DNA of 64,000 nucleotides. Source: Caldora sp965222765 (GTDB lineage: Bacteria > Cyanobacteriota > Cyanobacteriia > Cyanobacteriales > Coleofasciculaceae). The notes below the pieces were generated by a model, which saw only the letters and a list, made by a program, of their open reading frames with translations, was not told the DNA's origin and searched no databases. The stretch is taken from assembly GCA_965222765.1 (NCBI GenBank), contig CBDCVG010000059.1, positions 62,001 to 126,000 of the forward strand. Reading direction: 5' to 3'. Every line of letters begins with the position of its first letter. Within the stretch, counting starts at the first letter, position 1. A program made the translations under genes and the position numbers. Below are positions 27,025-35,229 of this stretch, piece after piece.

Positions 27025-29442
27025 ATGAGAGTACATCCTCGTATTGGCAAGCGAGCCACCAACTCAGTTGTTTATCAAGTTGGTGATTACTTACGCCAAC
27101 AATTACACTATTTCAATCCTCGCCGATACCTTTCAGTTCAATTAGGACTGGCAATCGCTGGATTAGCACTATTTTTGTCTACTTTAACTAGCGTTACCAT
27201 CAGTTACCATCTAAGTGATAAAATTACAGTTAAGGCTGGACAGTCTTTGCTACAAATGTCTCATAGCCTGACTGAATTTCTCGATGGAGGAATGTTTGAG
27301 CGTTACCACGAAATTCAGATGGTTGCTACTCTTCCAAGCATTCGCTCTGGTAATACACCAATAACTCAGAAGCGAATGCTTTTGGAGAAACTCCAGAAGA
27401 CTTATCCTGATTATGCTTGGATTGGACTAACTAATCTCCAAGGTAAGGTGATTGCTAGTACAGATGGACTGTTAGAAGGTCACAATATCTCTGCAAAAGA
27501 CTGGTTTCAAGCAGCAAAAGAGGGAACCTATGTGGGTGATGTTCACGAAGTAAAGTGGCTAGCAAAACTTCTCCCTAATGAAACCGGAGAGCCATTGAGA
27601 TTTATAGATCTGGCTACACCAATATTCGACAACCAGGGAAAGTTAGAGGGAGTTTTGGGAGCTCATCTTTCCTGGGAATGGGCAAAAAAGATGCAAGCAG
27701 ATTTACTACAATCTCAGCAAAAAAAAGAGCAAGTAGAAGGGCTAATTATAGCTAAGGATGGCACAGTACTCTTAGGACCGCCCCAGTTACAGTTTCAAAA
27801 GCTGAACCTCAAAAGTCTTCAGATGGCTGACACCCGAAAACCTAGCTATCAGGTGGAAACTTGGTCAAATGGCAATCAATATCTCATTGGCTTGGCTAGT
27901 ACTGAAGGATTCAGAGACTATCCTGGATTGGGTTGGCGGGTTCTAACGCGGCAGCCAACTGGGATTGCTTTTGCTACAGTTAGGGAGCTTCGACAAGACT
28001 TTTTTGAGTGGGGATTCATCCTGAGTATACTTTTTGCCACTCTAGTTTGCATGGTGAGTGAGCAGATTACTTCTCCCTTGGTAGACATCACAGCAGTAGC
28101 TGAACGCATTCGCCTAGGTGATACCACAGTGAAAATTCCGGTAAAGTCTGGGAAAAATGAGGTGGCAAAGCTCTCTGTATCTCTCAATCGGCTTGTTAGT
28201 ACTCTGACTAAGCAGGAGCAAACTCTACAAATTACGAATCAAAAATTGCAACAACAGTTGCGAGAGCGACAAAAAACAGAGAAATCTTTGAGAGAGAGTC
28301 AGCAGCGATTTCGTCAAATTGCGGAGAACATCCAAGAAATTTTCTGGATTGCTTCCTTTAAGTTTAATCAATTGCTTTACATTAGTCCGGCTTACGAGAA
28401 AATTTTTGGTCATTCCTGTGATCTTCTCTACCAAGATCCTACTTCTTGGCTACAGTTTGTTCATCCCCAAGATCGTATAAATTTAAAGAAAGTACTAGAC
28501 ATACACCAGAAAAAAGCAAAAAAAATCGACATTAAGTTCAGGATTGTGCGACCAAATGGAGCTGTTCGTTGGCTTTGGTGTCAAGCTTTTCCAGTTAAAG
28601 ATGAGTGGAATAATTTCTACAGGAGTACGGGGGTTTTGGTCGATATTACCCAACAGAAGCGAGCTGAAGATTTAGAGAAGCAAAAAATCACTCTAGAACA
28701 CGAAATTGCCCTCCGTGAGCAAGCTGAAGCAGAAATCCGTCGGTCACTAGAACAGGAAAAAGAACTCAACGAGTTTAAGTCTCGTTTCATCTCTATGGCT
28801 TCCCATGAATTTCGTACTCCTCTGACCACAATCATATCTTCTGCTGAACTCCTGGAATATGCTGATATTAATTCAATTCAAAAAAAGAAAGAAAAGCACA
28901 TCGCAAGAATTAAAAATTCTACTAAAAGAATGATTGAAATGTTAGAAGAATTTCTTTTAATAGAAAAAGGAGAAGCAGGCAAAATCGAGTTAAAGAAAGT
29001 TTCTTTAGACCTGAAACAATTTTGCTTTGAATTAGTAGAACAAATACAACAAAGTGTAGAAAAAGATTGCCAAATAAATTATGTTATTCAAGGACAAAAT
29101 CGCTCAGTTGATTTAGATGAAAAATGCTTGCAGCACATCTTGTTAAACTTGCTCTCTAATGCTGTCAAATATTCTTCCGAGTGCAGTACCGTAGATTTTA
29201 TCCTCACTTTTCAAGATACAGAAGTGGTATTCCAAGTAAAAGATCAAGGGATTGGCATTCCTCCTCAAGACAAAAAGCGCCTGTTTGAAGGTTTCCATCG
29301 AGCTGAAAATGTCGGCACAATTCCTGGTACGGGACTTGGGTTAGTAATTGTTAAGCAATTTGTAGATTTGCACCAAGGTCGGATTGCTGTAGAAAGTGAG
29401 GTTGGAATAGGTACAACTTTTACAGTTACTTTACCCGTATAG
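27025..29442 (+). CDS. sensor histidine kinase (dCache-HAMP-PAS-HisKA-HATPase)
   Basis: An 805-residue membrane kinase. TM1 lies at about 37-60, then a double-Cache extracytoplasmic domain (about 65-310, with AWIGLTNLQGKVIAST), TM2 (about 326-346), HAMP (about 348-400), coiled coil, PAS (about 424-545) and the kinase core. Phospho-His594 sits in MASHEFRTPL; the ATPase domain shows NLLSNAVKYSS, DQGIGIP and GTGLGLV. All catalytic boxes look intact. The receiver-GGDEF-EAL gene begins 36 bases after its stop, so the pair probably forms one two-component system. The ligand of the Cache domain is unknown. A second HK-like coiled coil with many Gln/Glu links HAMP and PAS. Confidence 0.93.
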   Translation: MRVHPRIGKRATNSVVYQVGDYLRQQLHYFNPRRYLSVQLGLAIAGLALFLSTLTSVTISYHLSDKITVKAGQSLLQMSHSLTEFLDGGMFERYHEIQMVATLPSIRSGNTPITQKRMLLEKLQKTYPDYAWIGLTNLQGKVIASTDGLLEGHNISAKDWFQAAKEGTYVGDVHEVKWLAKLLPNETGEPLRFIDLATPIFDNQGKLEGVLGAHLSWEWAKKMQADLLQSQQKKEQVEGLIIAKDGTVLLGPPQLQFQKLNLKSLQMADTRKPSYQVETWSNGNQYLIGLASTEGFRDYPGLGWRVLTRQPTGIAFATVRELRQDFFEWGFILSILFATLVCMVSEQITSPLVDITAVAERIRLGDTTVKIPVKSGKNEVAKLSVSLNRLVSTLTKQEQTLQITNQKLQQQLRERQKTEKSLRESQQRFRQIAENIQEIFWIASFKFNQLLYISPAYEKIFGHSCDLLYQDPTSWLQFVHPQDRINLKKVLDIHQKKAKKIDIKFRIVRPNGAVRWLWCQAFPVKDEWNNFYRSTGVLVDITQQKRAEDLEKQKITLEHEIALREQAEAEIRRSLEQEKELNEFKSRFISMASHEFRTPLTTIISSAELLEYADINSIQKKKEKHIARIKNSTKRMIEMLEEFLLIEKGEAGKIELKKVSLDLKQFCFELVEQIQQSVEKDCQINYVIQGQNRSVDLDEKCLQHILLNLLSNAVKYSSECSTVDFILTFQDTEVVFQVKDQGIGIPPQDKKRLFEGFHRAENVGTIPGTGLGLVIVKQFVDLHQGRIAVESEVGIGTTFTVTLPV

Positions 29443-29478
29443 TTTGCTTTTTATTTGTTATTTTTTTGTGCTGCTATC

Positions 29479-31251
29479 ATGAAAAAAGTATTAGTCATAG
29501 AAGATGAAGAACTACTCCGAGATAACTTAATAGAAATTCTGGAAGATGAAGAATTTGAAGTGATTGATGCGGACAATGGTCATCGAGGTATTGAATTAGC
29601 GATCGCAGAAAGACCAGATTTGATTTTGTGCGATGTGATGATGCCAGGTTTAGATGGTTATGGTGTCTTGAAAATCCTGAGTCAAGACCCCACAATGGCA
29701 GCGATTTCCTTTATTTTTTTGACAGCAAAAGCCACTAAAGACGATTTTCGTCAAGGTATGGAACTAGGTGCAGATGACTATCTTACTAAACCATTCACTA
29801 AACCTGAACTGCTCAAAGCGATTGCTAGTAGACTCGAAAAAAAAACTGCTGAACAACAGCGCTATAAAACTCTGCAAGAGTTCTATAATATTGAACTTAA
29901 ACATGCCAAAGAACAACTCAATTACCTGAGTCGCTACGATCATCTAACTAACCTTCCAAATCGTTTGGCACTAAGGGAACTATTTAGGCAGGTAAAATCT
30001 ATAGAAATCGGGAGGAAACAGTTAATCACCATTTTGTGTCTGAGTTTAGATAGATTCTCCCAAGTCAATGAAAACCTAGGATATGAATTTGGGGACTTGT
30101 TACTTAAGGCTGTTGCTCAAAGAATGCAAGCCTGTGTTAGCTTACCAGACAAAGTTGTTCGCCTAGATGCAGATCAATTCGCCATTATCTTAGTAACAAC
30201 TCAGCATAAAAAAGATGCCGTAACAATCGCCCAGACAATTCTGGAAAACCTCTCCCAAACCTTTAATTTATCAGGTCAAGAAGTCTTCATCACTGCCAGC
30301 ATTGGTATCGCACTCTATCCCCGTGATGGTAGGCTGATTGAACGACTGCTCAAAAATGCAAATCTAGCTATGGTTCAGGCTAAGCATCAAGGAGGCAATC
30401 AATATCAATTTTACTCCGTAGCTTTCCATATTGGTTTCTCTGATCGTCTAGCTCTACAAACTAGTTTACGCTATGCCTTAGAAAGAGAAGAACTCGAAGT
30501 TCATTATCAACCCATAGTCACTCTTAAGACAGGGCGAATTGTTGGTACTGAAGCTTTAGTACGTTGGCGGCATCCGAAAAAGGGAATGATTTTACCAAGT
30601 AAGCTGACTGCCGTTGCAGAAGAAACCGGTTTGATTGTCCCAATTGGAGAATGGTTATTGGAAAAAGCCTGTCAACAAGTTCAAATCTGGCACAATAGTG
30701 GTTTTGAATTTTTAAGGTTAGCAGTAAACCTTTCAGGTAGGCAATTCAATCAAATGGAATTGCGGCAAAAAATAGTTCAGATTATTGGTAACACAGGTTT
30801 TCATTCTCGATGTTTAGAATTAGAGCTAAATGAAAGCATACTGGTGCAAAACGTTGAAGTAGCAATTAGAAGATTAAATGGCTTAAAGAACCTAGGTCTC
30901 CAAATCGCGATCGATGATTTTGGCACAGGCTATTCTTCTTTGGGCTATTTGCAACAGTTTCCTTTCGATATTCTAAGGATAGACCAGTCCTTTATCCACA
31001 ATCTTGCAGATAAGACTAACCAAGCACCGATTACTAAGGCAATTATTGAAATGGCAAAAAACCTTAATCTTAGAGTAATTGCCAAGGGGGTTGAATCTCC
31101 CAGTCAACTATCTTTTATTTATCGACATCAGTGTGATGAAATGCAAGGCTACCTGTTCAACCGCCCAGTTCCAGCTCCTGAGTTTGAGGAACTTTTAAAG
31201 AGTAGGAAACGTTTACCGCTCCCCTTTCAGCTAAAGTTTAATCAGTTATAG
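29479..31251 (+). CDS. response regulator with degenerate GGDEF and EAL domains
   Basis: A 590-residue protein, starting at MKKVLVIEDEE (an in-frame upstream start at 29455 is less likely). The receiver has phosphoacceptor Asp52 (LCDVMMPGLDG), Thr82 and Lys104. In the GGDEF domain (about 150-310) the signature reads DADQF (230-234), lacking both glycines, so diguanylate cyclase activity is not expected. In the EAL domain (about 325-575) E358-A-L, Asn417, Glu452, Asp479/Asp480 and Gln556 are present, but the active-site Lys is Arg500 (DILRID) and the Glu of the AEGVE motif is Lys536 (IAKGVES). It is probably a cyclic-di-GMP receptor or protein-interaction output of the upstream kinase. Confidence 0.9.
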   Translation: MKKVLVIEDEELLRDNLIEILEDEEFEVIDADNGHRGIELAIAERPDLILCDVMMPGLDGYGVLKILSQDPTMAAISFIFLTAKATKDDFRQGMELGADDYLTKPFTKPELLKAIASRLEKKTAEQQRYKTLQEFYNIELKHAKEQLNYLSRYDHLTNLPNRLALRELFRQVKSIEIGRKQLITILCLSLDRFSQVNENLGYEFGDLLLKAVAQRMQACVSLPDKVVRLDADQFAIILVTTQHKKDAVTIAQTILENLSQTFNLSGQEVFITASIGIALYPRDGRLIERLLKNANLAMVQAKHQGGNQYQFYSVAFHIGFSDRLALQTSLRYALEREELEVHYQPIVTLKTGRIVGTEALVRWRHPKKGMILPSKLTAVAEETGLIVPIGEWLLEKACQQVQIWHNSGFEFLRLAVNLSGRQFNQMELRQKIVQIIGNTGFHSRCLELELNESILVQNVEVAIRRLNGLKNLGLQIAIDDFGTGYSSLGYLQQFPFDILRIDQSFIHNLADKTNQAPITKAIIEMAKNLNLRVIAKGVESPSQLSFIYRHQCDEMQGYLFNRPVPAPEFEELLKSRKRLPLPFQLKFNQL

Positions 31252-31295
31252 TTAAATTACTGCTCAACTCCGTTGAGAAGGAAAGCAACGTAAAC

Positions 31296-31625
31296 GTGAC
31301 CCTGCAATTTTTTTGTCCCTATTTGGATAGTGAGGTTGAGCTAACACAGGAACGGGAAAGACATATTCTTGAACGACATCCGGATTTGCCTGCTAGATAT
31401 CAGGAACTCATCGCCAATACTTTGGCTAATCCCGAAGAGGTTCGATGTGATGTAAGGTTTGAGAATACACTCCTCTTTTCACTATGGTACCCTACTATCC
31501 GCAAAGGTAGATATATAGTAGTAGCTGTAGTTACTGACACCATTCCTGAACAACGAAACTGGGTTGTAACCGCTTACATGGCTCGAAAGGTAACTCAAGG
31601 AGAAGTGATATGGAAGCAAAATTAA
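31296..31625 (+). CDS. putative nuclease-fold toxin-like protein, partner of DUF2283
   Basis: A 109-residue protein with a GTG start. It has HILERHPDLPARYQELI, LLFSLWYPTIRKGRYIVVAVV and a C-terminal WVVTAYMARK strand. The RHP motif plus the final VVTAY strand recall the BECR/RelE-like RNase fold used by many toxins, but this is a fold-level guess. It overlaps the DUF2283 gene by 16 bases, an arrangement typical of toxin-antitoxin pairs. Alternatively both could be non-toxic accessory proteins. Confidence 0.6.
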   Translation: MTLQFFCPYLDSEVELTQERERHILERHPDLPARYQELIANTLANPEEVRCDVRFENTLLFSLWYPTIRKGRYIVVAVVTDTIPEQRNWVVTAYMARKVTQGEVIWKQN

Positions 31626-31849
31626 GCTTTGAATATGACCGCGAAGGAGACATTTTTTACATCAATAAATGTCAACCTTATGCAGAGCAAGAATCAGAAG
31701 AAGTTGATTATGGTATTGTTGCTCGTCTCAGTCCTTCTACAGGGGAAATTGAGAACCTAGAGATTTTGTTTTTCTCAAAGCGATTGTTAGAGAAAACACT
31801 AGTTGAGTTACCGATAATTGCTGATTTGCGCCTTGCAGGAGCGACCTAA
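31610..31849 (+). CDS. DUF2283 domain protein (possible antitoxin)
   Basis: A 79-residue protein. The signature FEYDREGDIFYINK followed by an acidic turn (EQESEEVDYGIVARLSPSTG) and IENLEILFFSKRL matches DUF2283, a small beta-rich family often encoded next to small toxin-like proteins. The start lies inside the preceding gene (16-base overlap), so translation is probably coupled. The acidic character would suit an antitoxin. A GCGATCGC site follows the stop. Confidence 0.8.
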   Translation: MEAKLSFEYDREGDIFYINKCQPYAEQESEEVDYGIVARLSPSTGEIENLEILFFSKRLLEKTLVELPIIADLRLAGAT

Positions 31850-31888
31850 TTTAGCTTGTAAGCTGAAGCAATAGGAAAATGCGATCGC

Positions 31889-33922
31889 CTATTTTTTTTC
31901 AATTTTCAAAGGCTCTCCTATCAAAGTGAATGCTGCCCAATTTCTAGGTTGAGGATATTGTTTTTTTGTCGTAAGCATTGCTTGCCGTAGCGCCTGTGCC
32001 TTATCTGATGTCTGTTGCAGTTGGCGATAAAACTCCGTCATTAAAGATGAGGTGGGGGCATCTGGAACTGCCCAAAGGGAGACAACTACACTGGGAACAC
32101 CAGTGGCAATGAAGGCGCGAGATAGTCCTACCACTCCTTCCCCTGTAATTCTACCTCGTCCGGTATCGCAGGCACTCAGAACTACTAGTTCAGTATTGTT
32201 GAGCTGCAAATCCAGAATTTCTTTAGCTGTGAGAAAACCATCATCATCACCGCTGGGCGCAAGGGCGATTGCCCCTGGAAAGGATACCCGGAGTACTTCT
32301 TCATTAGCCAGAACCTGTTCTGCAGGGACTCCCCCAATAAAGACATTAGAACCAATTGTAATTGCTCCGGGTGTGATAAAGACACCACTTTCCCTTGCAC
32401 TAGGCACATTGGCATCAGAGGTTGGACCAAATTCCTGTAAATTGTTATCCAGATCCAGCAATCCGTGAGTGGCGAGATGAATGATCCGCTGCTGGGGCAT
32501 CGAACTTACTACAGCTGCTTTCGTTGCCTGGCTTCCTGTGAGGGGTTGAGTATTAAGGAGAGAAGCAACGGCGAGGGCTTCCTGTTCCGCACCCGGTAGA
32601 CTACTGAGTTGTTGGGGGGGATTATCTCCTTGGGCTGGTAGTGTCGGCATGGTAGGATTACCAACTACTAGTAGGTTTTGATTCCCAGACCCTTGAAGGC
32701 GTTGCTTTTGTTGTTGGGTTAAGGCTAAAACCTGAATCGAAGGGGCAGATAATAGGGTATGTTTTTCAATGAGATGCTTGCCACTGGAGTCTGTTAAAGC
32801 GGCAAAAGGTACTAAAAACAGTGCCTCTTGGGGAACAAAGGTAACACGATCGCTCGGATTTTGGGGTAAGAGATCCGCAATGGGCGTAATTAGCAGTTGA
32901 TAAAGCTGTTTTAATTCGTAGGGGGAAGTATTAACAATATTTGTCCTGGCATCATTAGCTTCAACTACCACAATCCCTCGTCCTCTTACCCCCAAACTTC
33001 TAGTTCTCGCTTGAGTTACTAGTTCAGTTAAGGTTTTTTCTGGCAACTGCCGCAAGTCAACTTGACGAAAGGAAATAATGCCATTGGGCTGTACTACCCA
33101 AATATACAAGTCAGTGTCATCCCTAGGCTCATTGCCAAACACCCGGAGTTCACTACCGACTAGGGAATATTCAACAATCGTGGAGTTGGTAGCTTGGGCA
33201 ATCTGTTGAATCCGCTCAACGGTAGGGGGAGGGGTGGGGGTGGAGCCGGAATTTTCGACAAACTGCTCCACTAGGGAGCGCGCCCGACTTTGTTCGGCTA
33301 CTAGCAGTGCTTCTTCTGGTTTGTTCTGAGCAACTAAAACTTTTTGTAGCAACCGATAGCTATAAGCTTGCTGTTCTAATAGAGTAATTTTATTAAGATC
33401 TTCATCTTGTAATGCCCGAATCTCTTCCCAACCAACAATTGCTTGTTTTAAAGCTTCTTCTGCTTGCTGGAGTTCACCAGAAAGAAAGAAAGCTAAAGCC
33501 AGATTACTTAGGGCTGGGCTCAGAGCTGGGGTAAAATCTTCTTCTGTGTTGGCTGCAACTAATTGCTCAAAAATAGCGATCGCTTGGGGGTAATCTTCCA
33601 TTAACAGGTAAGCTTTTGCCATACCTTGTAATGCTGTTTCGGAAGAACCTAGATCAAAGTCTTGATAAATTTCCAGCGCCTGTCGATAAGATTCCAGAGC
33701 CGCTTGATATTCTTGCCGGTCAAGCTGCTCATCACCCTGTAAAATAAGCTGAAGAGCTGCTTCTGCTGCCTCCTGAACAGACTCAAATTCAGCAGCAATT
33801 AGCGTTTTTTGGTTGAAGCTATTGGATACTAAATCCTGAGCTGTAACAGGAACCTCTAAAGCTGGGGTAAGAGTAACAAGAATTGCTAGAAAGGCACTCA
33901 GTCGGATTTTTTTCAGTTGCAT
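31889..33922 (-). CDS. secreted CHAT-domain protease with TPR repeats (CHAT 1)
   Basis: A 677-residue protein with a signal peptide (about 1-28, cleavage near VTAQD), TPR-like helical repeats (about 45-225) including YQAALESYRQALEIY, a proline-rich linker (PTPPPTVE) and a CHAT domain (about 340-677). The caspase-like dyad is His486 (IIHLATHG) and Cys585 (VVLSACDTGRG), followed by GEGVVGLSRAFI. CHAT proteases are clan CD peptidases; the substrate is unknown. An insert of about 50 residues lies between the dyad blocks. The neighbour on the right, the ADP-ribosylglycohydrolase gene, is divergent. It is one of three CHAT/TPR proteins in the window. Confidence 0.9.
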   Translation of the reverse strand: MQLKKIRLSAFLAILVTLTPALEVPVTAQDLVSNSFNQKTLIAAEFESVQEAAEAALQLILQGDEQLDRQEYQAALESYRQALEIYQDFDLGSSETALQGMAKAYLLMEDYPQAIAIFEQLVAANTEEDFTPALSPALSNLALAFFLSGELQQAEEALKQAIVGWEEIRALQDEDLNKITLLEQQAYSYRLLQKVLVAQNKPEEALLVAEQSRARSLVEQFVENSGSTPTPPPTVERIQQIAQATNSTIVEYSLVGSELRVFGNEPRDDTDLYIWVVQPNGIISFRQVDLRQLPEKTLTELVTQARTRSLGVRGRGIVVVEANDARTNIVNTSPYELKQLYQLLITPIADLLPQNPSDRVTFVPQEALFLVPFAALTDSSGKHLIEKHTLLSAPSIQVLALTQQQKQRLQGSGNQNLLVVGNPTMPTLPAQGDNPPQQLSSLPGAEQEALAVASLLNTQPLTGSQATKAAVVSSMPQQRIIHLATHGLLDLDNNLQEFGPTSDANVPSARESGVFITPGAITIGSNVFIGGVPAEQVLANEEVLRVSFPGAIALAPSGDDDGFLTAKEILDLQLNNTELVVLSACDTGRGRITGEGVVGLSRAFIATGVPSVVVSLWAVPDAPTSSLMTEFYRQLQQTSDKAQALRQAMLTTKKQYPQPRNWAAFTLIGEPLKIEKK

Positions 33923-34113
33923 GATGGAGATTAAGGGTGCTTCAGGCGGGCTCTTTAACTATTTCGGTGATATCTGTATATAGCGTTTGTTGAATAACAG
34001 AGAGCGCACCTCGGTGCCCCTCTACCCCAAATTTAACACTACATCTCCTTTGACAATAGCCTGAGAGTCTTCTGGACAAAAAGAAAACATAAATTCTGAA
34101 GGAGTTTCTTTCT

Positions 34114-35160
34114 ATGGAGCCAACTCAAGATACCTATGATGCCGCAATAGGTTGCTTACTGGGAGCTTTGGTAGGAGATGCTGCCGGAGCAACCCTAGAA
34201 TTCTTGGGACGCCAACCTACTCAGAAGGAAGTTAATCGTGCCATGATGATGCCTGGAGGTGGCATTTGGCAAGTTGCTCCTGGACAAATTACTGATGATG
34301 GGGAACTGACTCTCTGTTTAGCTCAAGCGCTAGCCCAAAGCCAAAGTTTTGAGATTGAAACCGTTGCTCAAAATTATGCCCGATGGGTGGCATCCAAGCC
34401 TTTTGATATCGGCTCTACCACTGCTTCTTCTTTGGGTTCCTATTCTCAGTCTCGGTGGCAGGAAGTGTTGGAGCAGGAGGGATATGCAGCGGTAATGACT
34501 CAAGCAGCAGCTCAAAGATGTATGAAGTCTAAAGCCAATGGTTCTCTCATGAGAATCTCGCCTTTAGGAATTTGGGGTTATCAATTCAGTAATGAAGAAT
34601 TGGCGAGATTTGCTCAACAAGATTCTCGTCTTTCTCACCCTAACCTCAGTTGCTGCTATGCTGTTGCCTGTTACACGATCGCTATTGCCAGCTTGATTAG
34701 AGAACCCGGCGATCGTAAAAAAGCCTTCGATTCTGCTAAAAGTTGGTTAGAATTACAAGCTAAGAGAGTTCAGAATAAGGAATTTGCTTGTAACCAGGGT
34801 CAAGAAGAAGTTCTCAGTTGGTTGCAAGATGCAGAAAATAACCTCAATATTGGCTATCATCCTCATGCAGGCTTCGTCAAAATTGCTTTTACCCATGCTT
34901 TTCGGCATTTACTGTTAGGTTCTGATTATGTTGAAGCTATTGGGGAAACTCTTAGCGGTGGTGGTGATACGGATACTAATGCCTGTATTGTTGGTGGACT
35001 AATTGGTGCAGCTTGCGGGGCGAAGGAGATTCCTGAAGAAATGACACAACCGGTTCTCAATTGTGATACTCAACAAGGGGCCAATCCTCGACCCCAATTT
35101 TTAAGCACAACTCAAGTGCAGTTATTGATCAAGAATTTCATGGGAAAATTGTTTGATTAA
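34114..35160 (+). CDS. ADP-ribosylglycohydrolase family protein
   Basis: A 348-residue protein. The N-terminal AAIGCLLGALVGDAAGATLE, the metal-binding ITDDGELTLCLAQAL and the C-terminal GGGDTDTNACIVGGLIGA carry the aspartates that bind the two Mg ions of the DraG/ARH family. These enzymes remove ADP-ribose from proteins or process related compounds. All metal ligands appear present, so it should be active. It is followed 69 bases later by the SagB-type gene in the same direction. A GAAGGAG ribosome-binding site precedes the ATG. Substrate unknown. Confidence 0.9.
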   Translation: MEPTQDTYDAAIGCLLGALVGDAAGATLEFLGRQPTQKEVNRAMMMPGGGIWQVAPGQITDDGELTLCLAQALAQSQSFEIETVAQNYARWVASKPFDIGSTTASSLGSYSQSRWQEVLEQEGYAAVMTQAAAQRCMKSKANGSLMRISPLGIWGYQFSNEELARFAQQDSRLSHPNLSCCYAVACYTIAIASLIREPGDRKKAFDSAKSWLELQAKRVQNKEFACNQGQEEVLSWLQDAENNLNIGYHPHAGFVKIAFTHAFRHLLLGSDYVEAIGETLSGGGDTDTNACIVGGLIGAACGAKEIPEEMTQPVLNCDTQQGANPRPQFLSTTQVQLLIKNFMGKLFD

Positions 35161-35229
35161 CCTTGGTTTTAAACTCCTCCTTGACAAGGGGGCATCCCAA
35201 AAGTGAAGCTCCAAAAATTTTAAACTACT

